64,000 bases of DNA from the NCBI RefSeq assembly GCF_021130785.1, contig NC_060210.1, forward strand, positions 187,744,501-187,808,500, written 5' to 3'. The position numbers and the translations under genes are program-made. The stretch is from Homalodisca vitripennis (taxonomy: Eukaryota > Arthropoda > Insecta > Hemiptera > Cicadellidae). Shown piece after piece: positions 49,320 to 61,079 of this stretch. Each line of letters opens with the position of its first letter. Position 1 is the stretch's first letter. A model generated the notes under the pieces. That model was not told the DNA's origin, made no database searches, and saw only the letters and a program-made list of their open reading frames with translations.

Positions 49320-50948
49320 TCTTTTTTCAGTGAGAGTCGGGAAAATGCACATGTGGCCAGCCTGTAGTAGGAACTCCTATAAGCGGCGGAATGGAACCCA
49401 CGGGTTACCCATTAACAAATCCTCTGTTGTTTAGGGATCTATCCTGGATTTGTCTATCGCAGGCTAGGCCTACTTTGGCTTACGTCCTTAGGGTTGTCTC
49501 TATTTCTAGCCGTTTGATCATTTGGTTTAATCCACTAAGCGATCTAGATCAGACTTTTGTAGTTGGAGAACACCTTTGAAATTGCAATTCCAGTTACACT
49601 TATTCTCCATTACCTTTCCGGACACCTTGTCTACCAAGAATATACAAAGTAGACAATTGGCCTCCAAGCGGGGTCTTCCCCAGCAAAGGTGGCATGGAGA
49701 AGAAAGTCTTCTAAGTCTTCTAGAATGCCCGGACAATAGATATAACCCGGGGAACCGGCTTGCTCATCCGATTGGTGTGCGACCTGAAGTAGCTGTGCCC
49801 TGTGATGAAGTAGGTCAGGTAATAATCCACTTTGTAACATTTAAATATATTTTTTGACTTGTTTGCTAAGTCGTAACCAAGCATCCCCGGGCCTTGCCCC
49901 CGAGCTATGTTTCCACTAGTGTTAGGTTCGAGAACGCTCTTCTGATCTGGCAGTGTCCTTGCCGATATCGCCTTGTCTCAGGCAAATTGCCTTTCTCTCC
50001 GAGCTCAACAGGGACATCTCCAGCAATAACTAAGACGACAGGTTCATATACAATGTTGTAGGTGAAACACACTCGAAGCGCAGCCTGACGCTTCACACGA
50101 GAGCTATCCGCATCCGAAAACCCTCTTTGTTTTCTGCCCACACCTCAGCCTCGTATAGAACAGACTTGACTTCAGACATTAACAACGTCTTCTTCTACAC
50201 CTATGACCCCGAAAATGGACATTAGTTTGTTAGGATATGCAAAGGTCTTAAGAGATTAAGAGACTATTTCAATAATTTGTTTAGATAATCATGATATCTG
50301 GTTTACCCAAAGCGAGCGAGAGACCATGATCGGACATTCCTAAGCGTTAGGAATATGCACTCATTGATTGCACTTTTGCTGGGCCAGCTCAATGTTATGT
50401 ACAGCGATGAGAAGTTATCGGCATACTCAACAAGCGCAGTCTCTTCAGGCATCTCGGATCGCAGGATACTATCGTAAGCATTATCCCCGAGATCCGGGCC
50501 TAGTATTGAGTCCTGAGCCGCTGATATTACAAAAATCGTCCTCATTCCGTCCTGTGTCGCAGACCAACCGTCTAAAGCTCAAATAATTTCTTATCAGCTA
50601 CAAGAGGCACGATGGAATGCGGAATGTGTTGTGCAGCACGTTCCTCATCCTCCTCAGCGAGTTAGGGGAATTCTTGATATCAAGAAGCAGTACTAGACAG
50701 GAGAAGAGGTTGTGGACTCTTAGCTCTTACTACGGTCAGTTACACTTCTGTGATAGAGTCAATTGTTGACAACCGCTTTCTGAATCCTGACAAGGTCACA
50801 AGTCCCTATCAGCTTCAAAGGTAGTAGTCAGGCAGAAGCGGTTTAACTTCAAGAAAAGCTTACCCGCAATGTCTTACATGCAGAGAGACCTGTAGGACGA
50901 CGGCAGATCAGGATCGCCTTCCTTTTGCTGATGAGGACAGGCACTACT
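49320..50948 (-). pseudogene. 5'-truncated, decayed R1/Jockey-type LINE
   Basis: Read on the minus strand from high to low coordinates, it gives GDPDLPSSYRSLCM (about 50,919-50,878; reverse-transcriptase start), then a degenerate D-x-K-x-x-F/N stretch. Next come QDSILGPDLGDNAYDSIL and LVEYADN (50,303-50,545), the latter replacing the catalytic YADD. Then ALRVCFTYNIVYEPVVLVIA (within 49,905-50,141), a CPG-type C-terminal zinc-region remnant, and DRLVD before a stop at 49,527. The remainder to about 49,320 would be the 3' UTR. It is more GC-rich than its surroundings. Frameshifts divide it into several ORFs. Copies A and B lack it, so it inserted into C. The active site is lost, so it is inactive. 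Confidence 0.88.
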
Positions 50949-50959
50949 GTCAGTAAACG

Positions 50960-53780
50960 ATTGGAACGATCTTCTAACATTAATTTGCCCTTACGTTTTT
51001 GAAATAGTTTTTTTTTTGTCACTAATCTCAGCTATTACTATTTCATGTCCCTCACATTTCTGCATTATTTATCTTTGTGTACTCTATTATTTAATTAAAG
51101 TCAATATTGCCTTTTAGTAATAATTTAAATAATTCTCCAATTTTTGGTAATGATGTTTCGCTTATTAGTTATATATTAAATTACTTTTTATATTATTTTC
51201 TTTATTTCAATATTATTATTCATTTAGAAAACAACAATAAAGTAAATTGCATTGGTTACTATGAATACAATACTAAAGTTTGCACTTACCAAGGCTCACA
51301 TGAATGTCTTCCTAGACTAAAGTTACAGAAGTATATAAATTCGTTGTTTTTATACGAGTTAATTTTAAAATATATAATAATTCCTTGCAGGAGATTCTCT
51401 CAGTGATGGGTTTTCTGAGGTTGGCCTCATATGACTACATCTAAAATATGTTCTGGTCTTCTTCTGACCGTTCAAGACTACTATACTCATCCTTTCGTGA
51501 TATACGATAAATTTTGGAGGAAATTTTACAGAGGTGAGATAGTTAATATTAAACTGAGCTAAGCTTTTACCTAAGTAAAATAGAGTTTATTTGGATACAG
51601 ATAACTATTTATATTCAAACATATGGGCTAATAAAATTGTTTAGAACTAAGTCAATAGTTGAAAACGTAATTTAAATTAGATAAACATAGGGTAAATTCC
51701 ATCGATGAATTCATCAAATTACAGTAATATCTCTAATACCAGAGATATTAAACTACTAATATAACATAAACTAGGGTCACTTGCTGATAGAGGTTCACAA
51801 TGTTATGAGTGGAACTGCCAATAAAGAAGTCCTTATAACCTCAACACATCCTGTCTCGCCTTAACATTATTGAGGACAGTAAAACTGTACAATGCCATTT
51901 ATTCCAATTACAGTGAACAGTGAAAATCATAATACAATAACGAAATAGCGGAAGTGGAGCATGCCTCACTACAAGTACGCTGAGATAGATTATTACAAGA
52001 CATTTGTAAGAGGAGGTTAGATCATATTCGATTGTATTTTATCTAATCTCATCAGGAAGGGGAGATAAACTCACCGTTGAGAAGCCAAATAACTACCGAG
52101 GGTGACATCAAAATTGAATTGGTCCAATTGAGGACTCACCAAACCGTAGAGGTCACAATGTGTTATGTGCCGTGCACATCTTAATATGAATCGCAAAGAA
52201 CCTGACAAAAGGGTTTAAGGATGTACCTTCCTATGATTGGTGGAGAACAGACCTCAATATAAGAACGAAAACCTTTCTACACATACTTTTGGTAAAGCCA
52301 GTGATATAATATAAATGTGTAGAGTTATGAAAGAGTTACTTGAATATGTCGATATGAAGATTAATTGGATTAGAATCATTAAGCAATAGTTGGTTGCTCT
52401 TGAGTGATGGAGGAAGCTAATTTCTCAAGGAGTGAAGCCTAAGCTTGCAGAAGCAGTATTGATTGAGCTATCAAAACATTAATATGGATTTAGGCTAGTC
52501 ATTACGTTCAGTCCATAATTCATGGTATTCACCAATATCACCAGCTAGTTAAGCTAGCCCCGTTTTAAGTTCAAGCGCTATCACTTAGGTGAACAAAATG
52601 ATCACAGCATCTCATAAATCATAAGTAATAACTTTTCTTTTGGTTCCAAAATCCCTTAAGGCTAAACATATACCAAAATTGAAATTTTATGAATGTGTAA
52701 CAATTAAATCATAAAAGTCAGGGGACATTAATTAAGTTGTAGTTTGTATAAAAAATACTGAATTGTACATATAAGAGTAAGAGTAATTGAATAACGTACC
52801 AACCATGTTAATGTGCAGGTGCACTGAATATCACTCAGAGATGAGGAAAAGGCTGAGGGAAAGTAAAAAGATAAATTTGATTTTGTTACGATTTTGTTCT
52901 TTATCTTAGTTTTAGTGTGTTGTTAAGTGTAGGGGTAATCTTGCTTCAAAAAAGGGATGATCTATTTAACTTGCGGTTGATATATTTATTTAATGTACGA
53001 AGCATGAGTTATTTTACATATGATGACCGTACTTCAAAAAAGTGGGTCTTGTTTTTAAACATTGCTCAGTTATAGAACTTAACAATAATGGTATGCTTTA
53101 GAGTATTAATGAATGTCAGCTTCACCGACGTAAAAACGTGTTCTGCTTAATACAATGAAATAAGTTATTTTCATAGTTTATTATGTGCATTTATTTCTAC
53201 TGAATAATAGTCTAAGACCAGAAAATTTTATGAAAGGAGAAAGTTACTCCAATGCATTACCATCTTATCTGTAAGCGTGATTATTTTTTAGTAAGACAAA
53301 TTACATTGTCTGCTATAGTACAAATATTTCGTGTCGTTTTTTTTTTCTATTGAGATTAACGAAATTTGATTATTTAAAAACTGCAACACATAGATTGTCA
53401 GGATAATAAAGTCAATAAACTAGGAATGAAAGGAAGTTCTTATAGGAAACTTATTTATTTAACTGTAACTTATTTTATTCTTCAACCATTCTATCTAATG
53501 CAAACATAAGGTATACAAGCATTTATTAGAGTGGGACTCTTCTGGACTCAATAAACTCTCTGACTATATATTTAGAGCAAATTTTAAATGCCTTCACATC
53601 AATAGTGATGATGTTTCTTTAAAGTATAATTATTTATTATGTATAAATCATGTTCATATCATGCATTTAAGATCTAGTTCTACTCGTTATATAGAATATA
53701 CGTATGTACCTTTAATAGTAATAACCCACTTTAAGGTGCATGATTACAAGGACAATTGTAATAATATTCTGATTGTTTTT
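50960..53780. other. Diverged part of copy C, no genes seen
   Basis: Collinear with A 670-3,540 and B 21,240-24,290 but markedly more diverged and gapped than the following part of C. No recognised gene. Confidence 0.6.
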
Positions 53781-53786
53781 TTTCAG

Positions 53787-53831
53787 CATACAGATTTACT
53801 TTACGTACTCAATGGGGGAAACTTCAGTACC
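53787..53831 (+). CDS. Candidate 45-bp micro-exon, copy C
   Basis: TTTCAG precedes and GTAAGT follows; 15 codons read HTDLLYVLNGGNFST. Length, frame and splice signals are as in A and B, even though the DNA just upstream in C is clearly diverged. Confidence 0.35.
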
Positions 53832-54402
53832 GTAAGTCTTCTAAACATGTGAGATATAAGTTATCACGCCATTCTGAAACAACTTTTTTGGTCATATGTC
53901 TAGATTGTTACAGCATTATGCCATACGTTTAAAGGATTGAAATAGGCAACTTATTTGTATCATATTTGTGATTCGAGAGTTTTGTTCTGATTATTTTCAG
54001 GTGGCCTCGGTCCTGCGTTGATCCGACGTCCTCTCTGTGACACTTCTCATCATATAACACTTCTTCACGTGTGTTGCAAAACATGCAAAGTATGAAAGTT
54101 GGTTGAATGGAAAAAAGTGTGAATGAGTGAGTGCGTGTAGAACTACAGTTAACTACTACAAATAATTCTTCACTACACAACACTTTCAGGTATACTATAT
54201 TTATCTCATCATATAACACCTAAGCTTACGCATTATTGTTTGAATTAATGTTTACCAACACATTCTTTCAATATATAAAGCTTTCAAAGATATTACCTTA
54301 CGCAAATTACTTTTTGGGAACGCCATATTCTTAAACGTTCATAATATATCAACTGCAATGTTTTATTACAATATATAGTAATTTTTTTTCTGATTGTTCC
54401 AG

Positions 54403-54468
54403 GGTGATGCGGTCTATGTGGCAGGAGGTCGCCCACTCACACTAATACACACACTACACATACACTAG
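54403..54468 (+). pseudogene. Copy C version of the 67-bp exon-like segment, one base short
   Basis: TTCCAG and GTAATG are kept, but a C is missing in the GTCGCCCC run and the length is 66 bp. If A and B are coding, the C frame is shifted. Confidence 0.28.
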
Positions 54469-54776
54469 GTAATGTATTGATTTAATTAAAATATATAGTT
54501 AATTTTACTACAATGGTTGTTTCAGAATGGTTCGATATTATTAATTTTTAGAGTATATTTGTACTTGAGAAACTTTAACAGACTTAATTTAATAACTTTA
54601 ATTACTCTTTTTAGAAATTATTATTTGAGTTCAATAGTTTACGAATTAATTCATAATCTAAGAGAGAGAGTGTATCCTTTTGTGTTTTCTTGTAATATTT
54701 CTCTAGCGTTTCTGCGTTTGCAAACTGGGGGCTCGTAACGATGGTGTTCGTTTATGTGTCGTAACAATTGTGACGT

Positions 54777-54998
54777 ATGCATGTGTGTGCTCGTGTGAGT
54801 GTTCCCTTTCGTCTCCACTTACTTCTAGAAACCAAGGGAATTCGGAAGGTTAGACTGCAGTGCAAAGGTGAATGTAGCCATTTGCAAGCAGACTATAAGA
54901 TGAAACATATACTAAAATGTACCCTCCAGCATTTTAGGTGGGTACATAATTACTATCTCATGTCAGGTGTAATACAATCTGTATTTAAAATGCTGTAA
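54777..54998 (+). CDS. Copy C counterpart of the 4,555-4,773 ORF
   Basis: Reads MHVCARVSVPFRLHLLLETK and on to FKML, with the same length of shared frame as in A and about six changed residues. The function is unknown and it is possibly non-coding. Confidence 0.2.
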   Translation: MHVCARVSVPFRLHLLLETKGIRKVRLQCKGECSHLQADYKMKHILKCTLQHFRWVHNYYLMSGVIQSVFKML

Positions 54999-55621
54999 TC
55001 TTTTTAAGTTCAACTTAAAATATAAATGAGACAGAATGAAAAATAAAGTATTGGTCAACTCCAAATGTCACGTAGATTGTCAAACATATGTACGTATTAA
55101 TTATAACAGATTAATCTTGAAAAATACTTGATTTCATACATAAATGGTAGGATTAGTTGATATAAAGCGGTTAAAACCATTAAGAAAGTCATATTAAAAA
55201 TATGGTATAGAAACTTATTTTTCAACTTATGATTTTCATGTAATCTCAAACATTATTTAGTTTTATAAATAAACTTAACTGCTAAATAGGTTGCTACAAG
55301 TTAATTTTGAAAACGGCTGAGCAATTTGGATAAATCGTTTTTTATATTTTAGAAATTAAAGTTTTTTATCCATGGAAAGATTGCTAATCGTCTCGAAAAG
55401 ATTTAGAATGTTTTAAAATAATAATAATATTTCTATTCCACGTTTAATATAAGTTACTAAACAGCTAAATATGTAAATATTTAAAAGTTAATAACCGTAA
55501 TATGTATAAAAGTAATTATGAATGTCACTTACCACACGTGGGAAAGTCTAGAGCAGGTTCTGGCAACAAAAAAACTGGCTCTAATTTGGGACATTAGCTG
55601 TTAACAAAGGGTTTTATTAAA

Positions 55622-58600
55622 TTTGCAAGCTCATAACGTTTTGTTTTTCCCAGAATATTTCATTGTTTTGCAGCAAAAGCTGGAACACTCGTAGGAAATT
55701 TCTGATAATGAAGAAGGCAGGATAAGGAAAAAATCAATAAATTGAATATTTCATTGTGCAGTAATCATTGCATTATTTTCTATTGCAATTTATTCTTGTT
55801 TGTATTAATCAATGAATTGTAACCAACGTTATTTTTTACTACCAAAACTTTGAAAGAGACGATATTATAGACTTTCCCTTACACACACATAAAAAGTAAA
55901 AAAAGTTTGAAACAGTAAAACAACCAAACTATGTTTAGGGTATGATCAATTAACTATGTCTATCCACCTGGCTAGTTGTTGGTCTCAGGGTTACCACAAC
56001 ATTTCATTTCCATTAGTAGGAGTTTTCTAAAAAAATAAGCGTAGTTAAAAAAACTATCATTAAATAACACTAGTGTACAATTACGATGAATGAAAGTAAT
56101 AAATTAATCCTAGTTTAATTACTAGTTATAAATACTAATCAGGTCTTCCAGACTATACCACATAAGTGACAGTTGCTGCAGTATGATTAAGCTAATCACT
56201 CTTGTTAGCTAATGAGATATGAGTAACGTAGTTCTAGAGTATACCGAACTGCCAATCACTCAGCGTAGTGGATAATTGATCTCAATATGTCAAGAGGAGC
56301 TCAATAACCTCAGCGTAACAAACTGTTCTTAATGAATTTTGGGTTATATATCCACATATTACTTGGCATATAATATTCAATTTTCCATCCGAGTCAATAG
56401 GTAAATTTAATTATTATATTTTCTTTTCAAGAAAGTCAAACTGTGATAATTAACACACGTTAATTGTTAGCTAATCTATCACTGAAATTTTTATTCACTG
56501 AGTCATTTTTATATATCTTACAAAAGCACTGTTTGAAAAAATGTCTGTTTGGTATCCTCGAGATTTAGAGTTTTTTTAATAAATATATAGGGTCCTAACA
56601 ATGAGATACATCCTTCTGATTAAAATAAAAATTAAAACGATACGTGAGACACATCTCTGTGAGTGGGTTTTAAAATTTCAAAGAACATACTCACAGGACT
56701 AGGTAAATATTGACTTCTATATAAGATACCACACCACCACAAGTTGTGTTGCGCCCCATTCTCATGACACTTGACTTTTCAGATATATTATATCTCATCT
56801 TTTTTACATGGCCGAATTAACTCTCAGCCGTGATATTCGTCATTATCAAATTCGGGGCTGCCTATATAGAAATGAAGGTTGCTTAAAATAATTTTGCAAG
56901 CTCATAACGTTTTGTTTTTCCCAGAATATTTCATTGTTTTGCAGCAAAAGCTGGAACACTCGTAGGAAATTTCTGATAATGAAGAAGGCAGGATAAGGAA
57001 AAAATCAATAAATTGAATATTTCATTGTGCAGTAATCATTGCATTATTTTCTATTGCAATTTATTCTTGTTTGTATTAATCAATGAATTGTAACCAACGT
57101 TATTTTTTACTACCAAAACTTTGAAAGAGACGATATTATAGACTTTCCCTTACACACACATAAAAAGTAAAAAAAGTTTGAAACAGTAAAACAACCAAAC
57201 TATGTTTAGGGTATGATCAATTAACTATGTCTATCCACCTGGCTAGTTGTTGGTCTCAGGGTTACCACAACATTTCATTTCCATTAGTAGGAGTTTTCTA
57301 AAAAAATAAGCGTAGTTAAAAAAACTATCATTAAATAACACTAGTGTACAATTACGATGAATGAAAGTAATAAATTAATCCTAGTTTAATTACTAGTTAT
57401 AAATACTAATCAGGTCTTCCAGACTATACCACATAAGTGACAGTTGCTGCAGTATGATTAAGCTAATCACTCTTGTTAGCTAATGAGATATGAGTAACGT
57501 AGTTCTAGAGTATACCGAACTGCCAATCACTCAGCGTAGTGGATAATTGATCTCAATATGTCAAGAGGAGCTCAATAACCTCAGCGTAACAAACTGTTCT
57601 TAATGAATTTTGGGTTATATATCCACATATTACTTGGCATATAATATTCAATTTTCCATCCGAGTCAATAGGTAAATTTAATTATTATATTTTCTTTTCA
57701 AGAAAGTCAAACTGTGATAATTAACACACGTTAATTGTTAGCTAATCTATCACTGAAATTTTTATTCACTGAGTCATTTTTATATATCTTACAAAAGCAC
57801 TGTTTGAAAAAATGTCTGTTTGGTATCCTCGAGATTTAGAGTTTTTTTTAATAAATATATAGGGTCCTAACAATGAGATACATCCTTCTGATTAAAATAA
57901 AAATTAAAACGATACGTGAGACACATCTCTGTGAGTGGGTTTTAAAATTTCAAAGAACATACTCACAGGACTAGGTAAATATTGACTTCTATATAAGATA
58001 CCACACCACCACAAGTTGTGTTGCGCCCCATTCTCATGACACTTGACTTTTCAGATATATTATATCTCATCTTTTTTACATGGCCGAATTAACTCTCAGC
58101 CGTGATATTCGTCATTATCAAATTCGGGGCTGCCTATATAGAAATGAAGGTTGCTTAAAATAATTTTGCAAGCTCATAACGTTTTTGTTTTTCCCAGAAT
58201 ATTTCATTGTTTTGCAGCAAAAGCTGGAACACTCGTAGGAAATTTCTGATAATGAAGAAGGCAGGATAAGGAAAAAATCAATAAATTGAATATTTCATTG
58301 TGCAGTAATCATTGCATTATTTTCTATTGCAATTTATTCTTGTTTGTATTAATCAATGAATTGTAACCAACGTTATTTTTTACTACCAAAACTTTGAAAG
58401 AGACGATATTATAGACTTTCCCTTACACACACATAAAAAGTAAAAAAAAGTTTGAAACAGTAAAACAACCAAACTATGTTTAGGGTATGATCAATTAACT
58501 ATGTCTATCCACCTGGCTAGTTGTTGGTCTCAGGGTTACCACAACATTTCATTTCCATTAGTAGGAGTTTTCTAAAAAAATAAGCGTAGTTAAAAAAACT

Positions 58601-59436
58601 ATCATTAAATAACACTAGTGTACAATTACGATGAATGAAAGTAATAAATTAATCCTAGTTTAATTACTAGTTATAAATACTAATCAGGTCTTCCAGACTA
58701 TACCACATAAGTGACAGTTGCTGCAGTATGATTAAGCTAATCACTCTTGTTAGCTAATGAGATATGAGTAACGTAGTTCTAGAGTATACCGAACTGCCAA
58801 TCACTCAGCGTAGTGGATAATTGATCTCAATATGTCAAGAGGAGCTCAATAACCTCAGCGTAACAAACTGTTCTTAATGAATTTTGGGTTATATATCCAC
58901 ATATTACTTGGCATATAATATTCAATTTTCCATCCGAGTCAATAGGTAAATTTAATTATTATATTTTCTTTTCAAGAAAGTCAAACTGTGATAATTAACA
59001 CACGTTAATTGTTAGCTAATCTATCACTGAAATTTTTATTCACTGAGTCATTTTTATATATCTTACAAAAGCACTGTTTGAAAAAATGTCTGTTTGGTAT
59101 CCTCGAGATTTAGAGTTTTTTTAATAAATATATAGGGTCCTAACAATGAGATACATCCTTCTGATTAAAATAAAAATTAAAACGATACGTGAGACACATC
59201 TCTGTGAGTGGGTTTTAAAATTTCAAAGAACATACTCACAGGACTAGGTAAATATTGACTTCTATATAAGATACCACACCACCACAAGTTGTGTTGCGCC
59301 CCATTCTCATGACACTTGACTTTTCAGATATATTATATCTCATCTTTTTTACATGGCCGAATTAACTCTCAGCCGTGATATTCGTCATTATCAAATTCGG
59401 GGCTGCCTATATAGAAATGAAGGTTGCTTAAAATAA
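55622..59436. repeat. Tandem triplication of a 1.27-kb unit
   Basis: GCAAGCTCATAACG starts three successive units at 55,625, 56,896 and 58,168. The units appear identical except for single-base differences in homopolymers (for example 7 versus 8 T near 57,842, and 7 versus 8 A near 58,442). The junctions join ...CTTAAAATAATTTT to GCAAGC, and the last unit runs on to AAGTCAAGTCGG as in copy A. Copy A has one unit. No gene lies in it. It is either a very recent duplication or an assembly artefact. Confidence 0.95.
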
Positions 59437-59960
59437 TTTTAAGTCAAGTCGGTTTGTTCTAGAGTACCTAGCGGAGAGACAAAGAGATAAAATTTAATGG
59501 TTACAATTCTCTGACGCTCAGCTACTTCTAAATATGTATCTTAAAGAGAGAGAAAATGTCATCTTATATTTTTTTTATAATTCGCTGCAATACAAATGGC
59601 GAAAGTTGCTACTTACTATGCTTAATGACCAAATTTTCTTTAACTAATTTAATTTAAATTGACTTAGGAAACAGGAAACGCCCAAAACAATACTTGCTTA
59701 GTTTATGAAACATTTTAACAGGTTTTAATTAAATGAAGTGTCTATTTTTACACTACATTGTAACAATTTTTTTTTTAAATATGATTACTAATGTATTTAG
59801 ATTGTTTTTTAAATAAAATATTGCTAAAGAATTTCAATCATCTTTTTGTTTGGTTCATTTAAGGCATCGATTATATAGGTAGTTACTATTTGAATATGAA
59901 GCATATAGTTTTCATTTAATACATTTTTGAGTGTTTTGATTGTTTTTACTTTCGTTTCAG

Positions 59961-60056
59961 GTAAGTGGGTTAACAGTCCAATAACTTATGTGACAATAGC
60001 ACTGTCCGGGGCTTACAGAAATGCATTACTTATAGCAAATTGGTCCACTGTCAATA
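59961..60056 (+). pseudogene. Copy C version of the 96-bp exon candidate, frame broken
   Basis: The acceptor TTCGTTTCAG is kept. An extra base at the start and a missing T shortly after give an early TAA in one frame. The core CTGTCCGGGGCTTACAG is identical to A. Confidence 0.3.
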
Positions 60057-60657
60057 GTGAAAAAAATATGAGGGTAGATGTACTTCATATTTATGTACCT
60101 TCATAATTCCTTATCACATACGGATAAGGAATTTTGAAGATAATTTAAAAAATTAGCAGTTTCTGTATTTATTTTCTGGTTTTTATTTTATTATTCATTA
60201 CGTTATAATCTTGTACTCGATACAATACTTACTTAAACTGTGTTTCTCGACGAACATCCTTGAGAGTTTCCACTGACATAATGTTAAACTGCGTTCTTAT
60301 AAAGAAAGGTATTTGTAAATGTTAAGGAAAACAAACCCAAAAAATATTATAAGAAAAACTTGACGAAAGTATAAAAGGTCAACGACGAAACGATATTTTA
60401 AGAATAACTTGGAGAAAATTGGGAAGTCAATAATGTTATATCTCCGGTTAGTGTGGGAGGCTTCTCGTTCGATCCACATCGGACAACATCCTGGCCTGAA
60501 GATTTACTCCCAATGGACTAATTTATATCAGTTCAAACTAATTATTCGAACAGCGTCGTTTATACAGTAAGATAAACAAACATAAAGAATTCTGCTTTCT
60601 CCATCAACTAGGTCATTAGCTAAACCTAAGTCAATTAAACCTCAATATTATAAATTC

Positions 60658-61059
60658 AGTGAAACAAGAAATCAGTAACACTAACTTTCGAGATCTGCAA
60701 TCTGATCTCTTCTTCAGGTAAAGAACTAACCTAATACATAATTACAAACTAGTTGTAAAAAAAACCATGTTGTTTTTAAACTTCACTAACTCTATAACCA
60801 TGCACTTAGAGTCGATAAACAACACGGTGGTTGTGATTCCTGACCTAGACGTGCCACAACGCTTTGGTAAGATTTGTTTATTTTAACCTAGTTTCTAATT
60901 ATGTATTAGGTGAGTTATCTACCTGAAGAAGAGATCAGATTGCAGATCTCGAAACGTAGTATTACTGATTTCTTGTTTCACTGAACGATGGCGAATGTCT
61001 GGAAAAATCCTGTTTCCTTCACAATCCTTCCATCGTCAAAAATAACCTTCAAACAAAGA
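60658..61059. mobile_element. 402-bp element with 11-bp target-site duplication
   Basis: ATTATAAATTC flanks both sides (60,647-60,657 and 61,060-61,070) and is single in copy A (about 7,393), which shows the insertion directly. The first roughly 95 bp (GTGAAACAAGAAATCAGTAA...TCTTCTTCAGGTA) are inverted near 60,930-60,982. About 75 bp follow the right arm (from ACGATGGCGAATGTCTGG), so the inverted repeats are not strictly terminal. The 11-bp duplication argues for a target-primed (LINE/SINE) or hAT/MULE-like mechanism rather than mariner. No coding sequence. Confidence 0.85.
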
Positions 61060-61079
61060 ATTATAAATTCTTTGTAATA

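Noticed and set aside
49576..49857. 93-residue plus-strand ORF in the GC-richer part of copy C
   Set aside because: It is antisense to the LINE C-terminal coding region.
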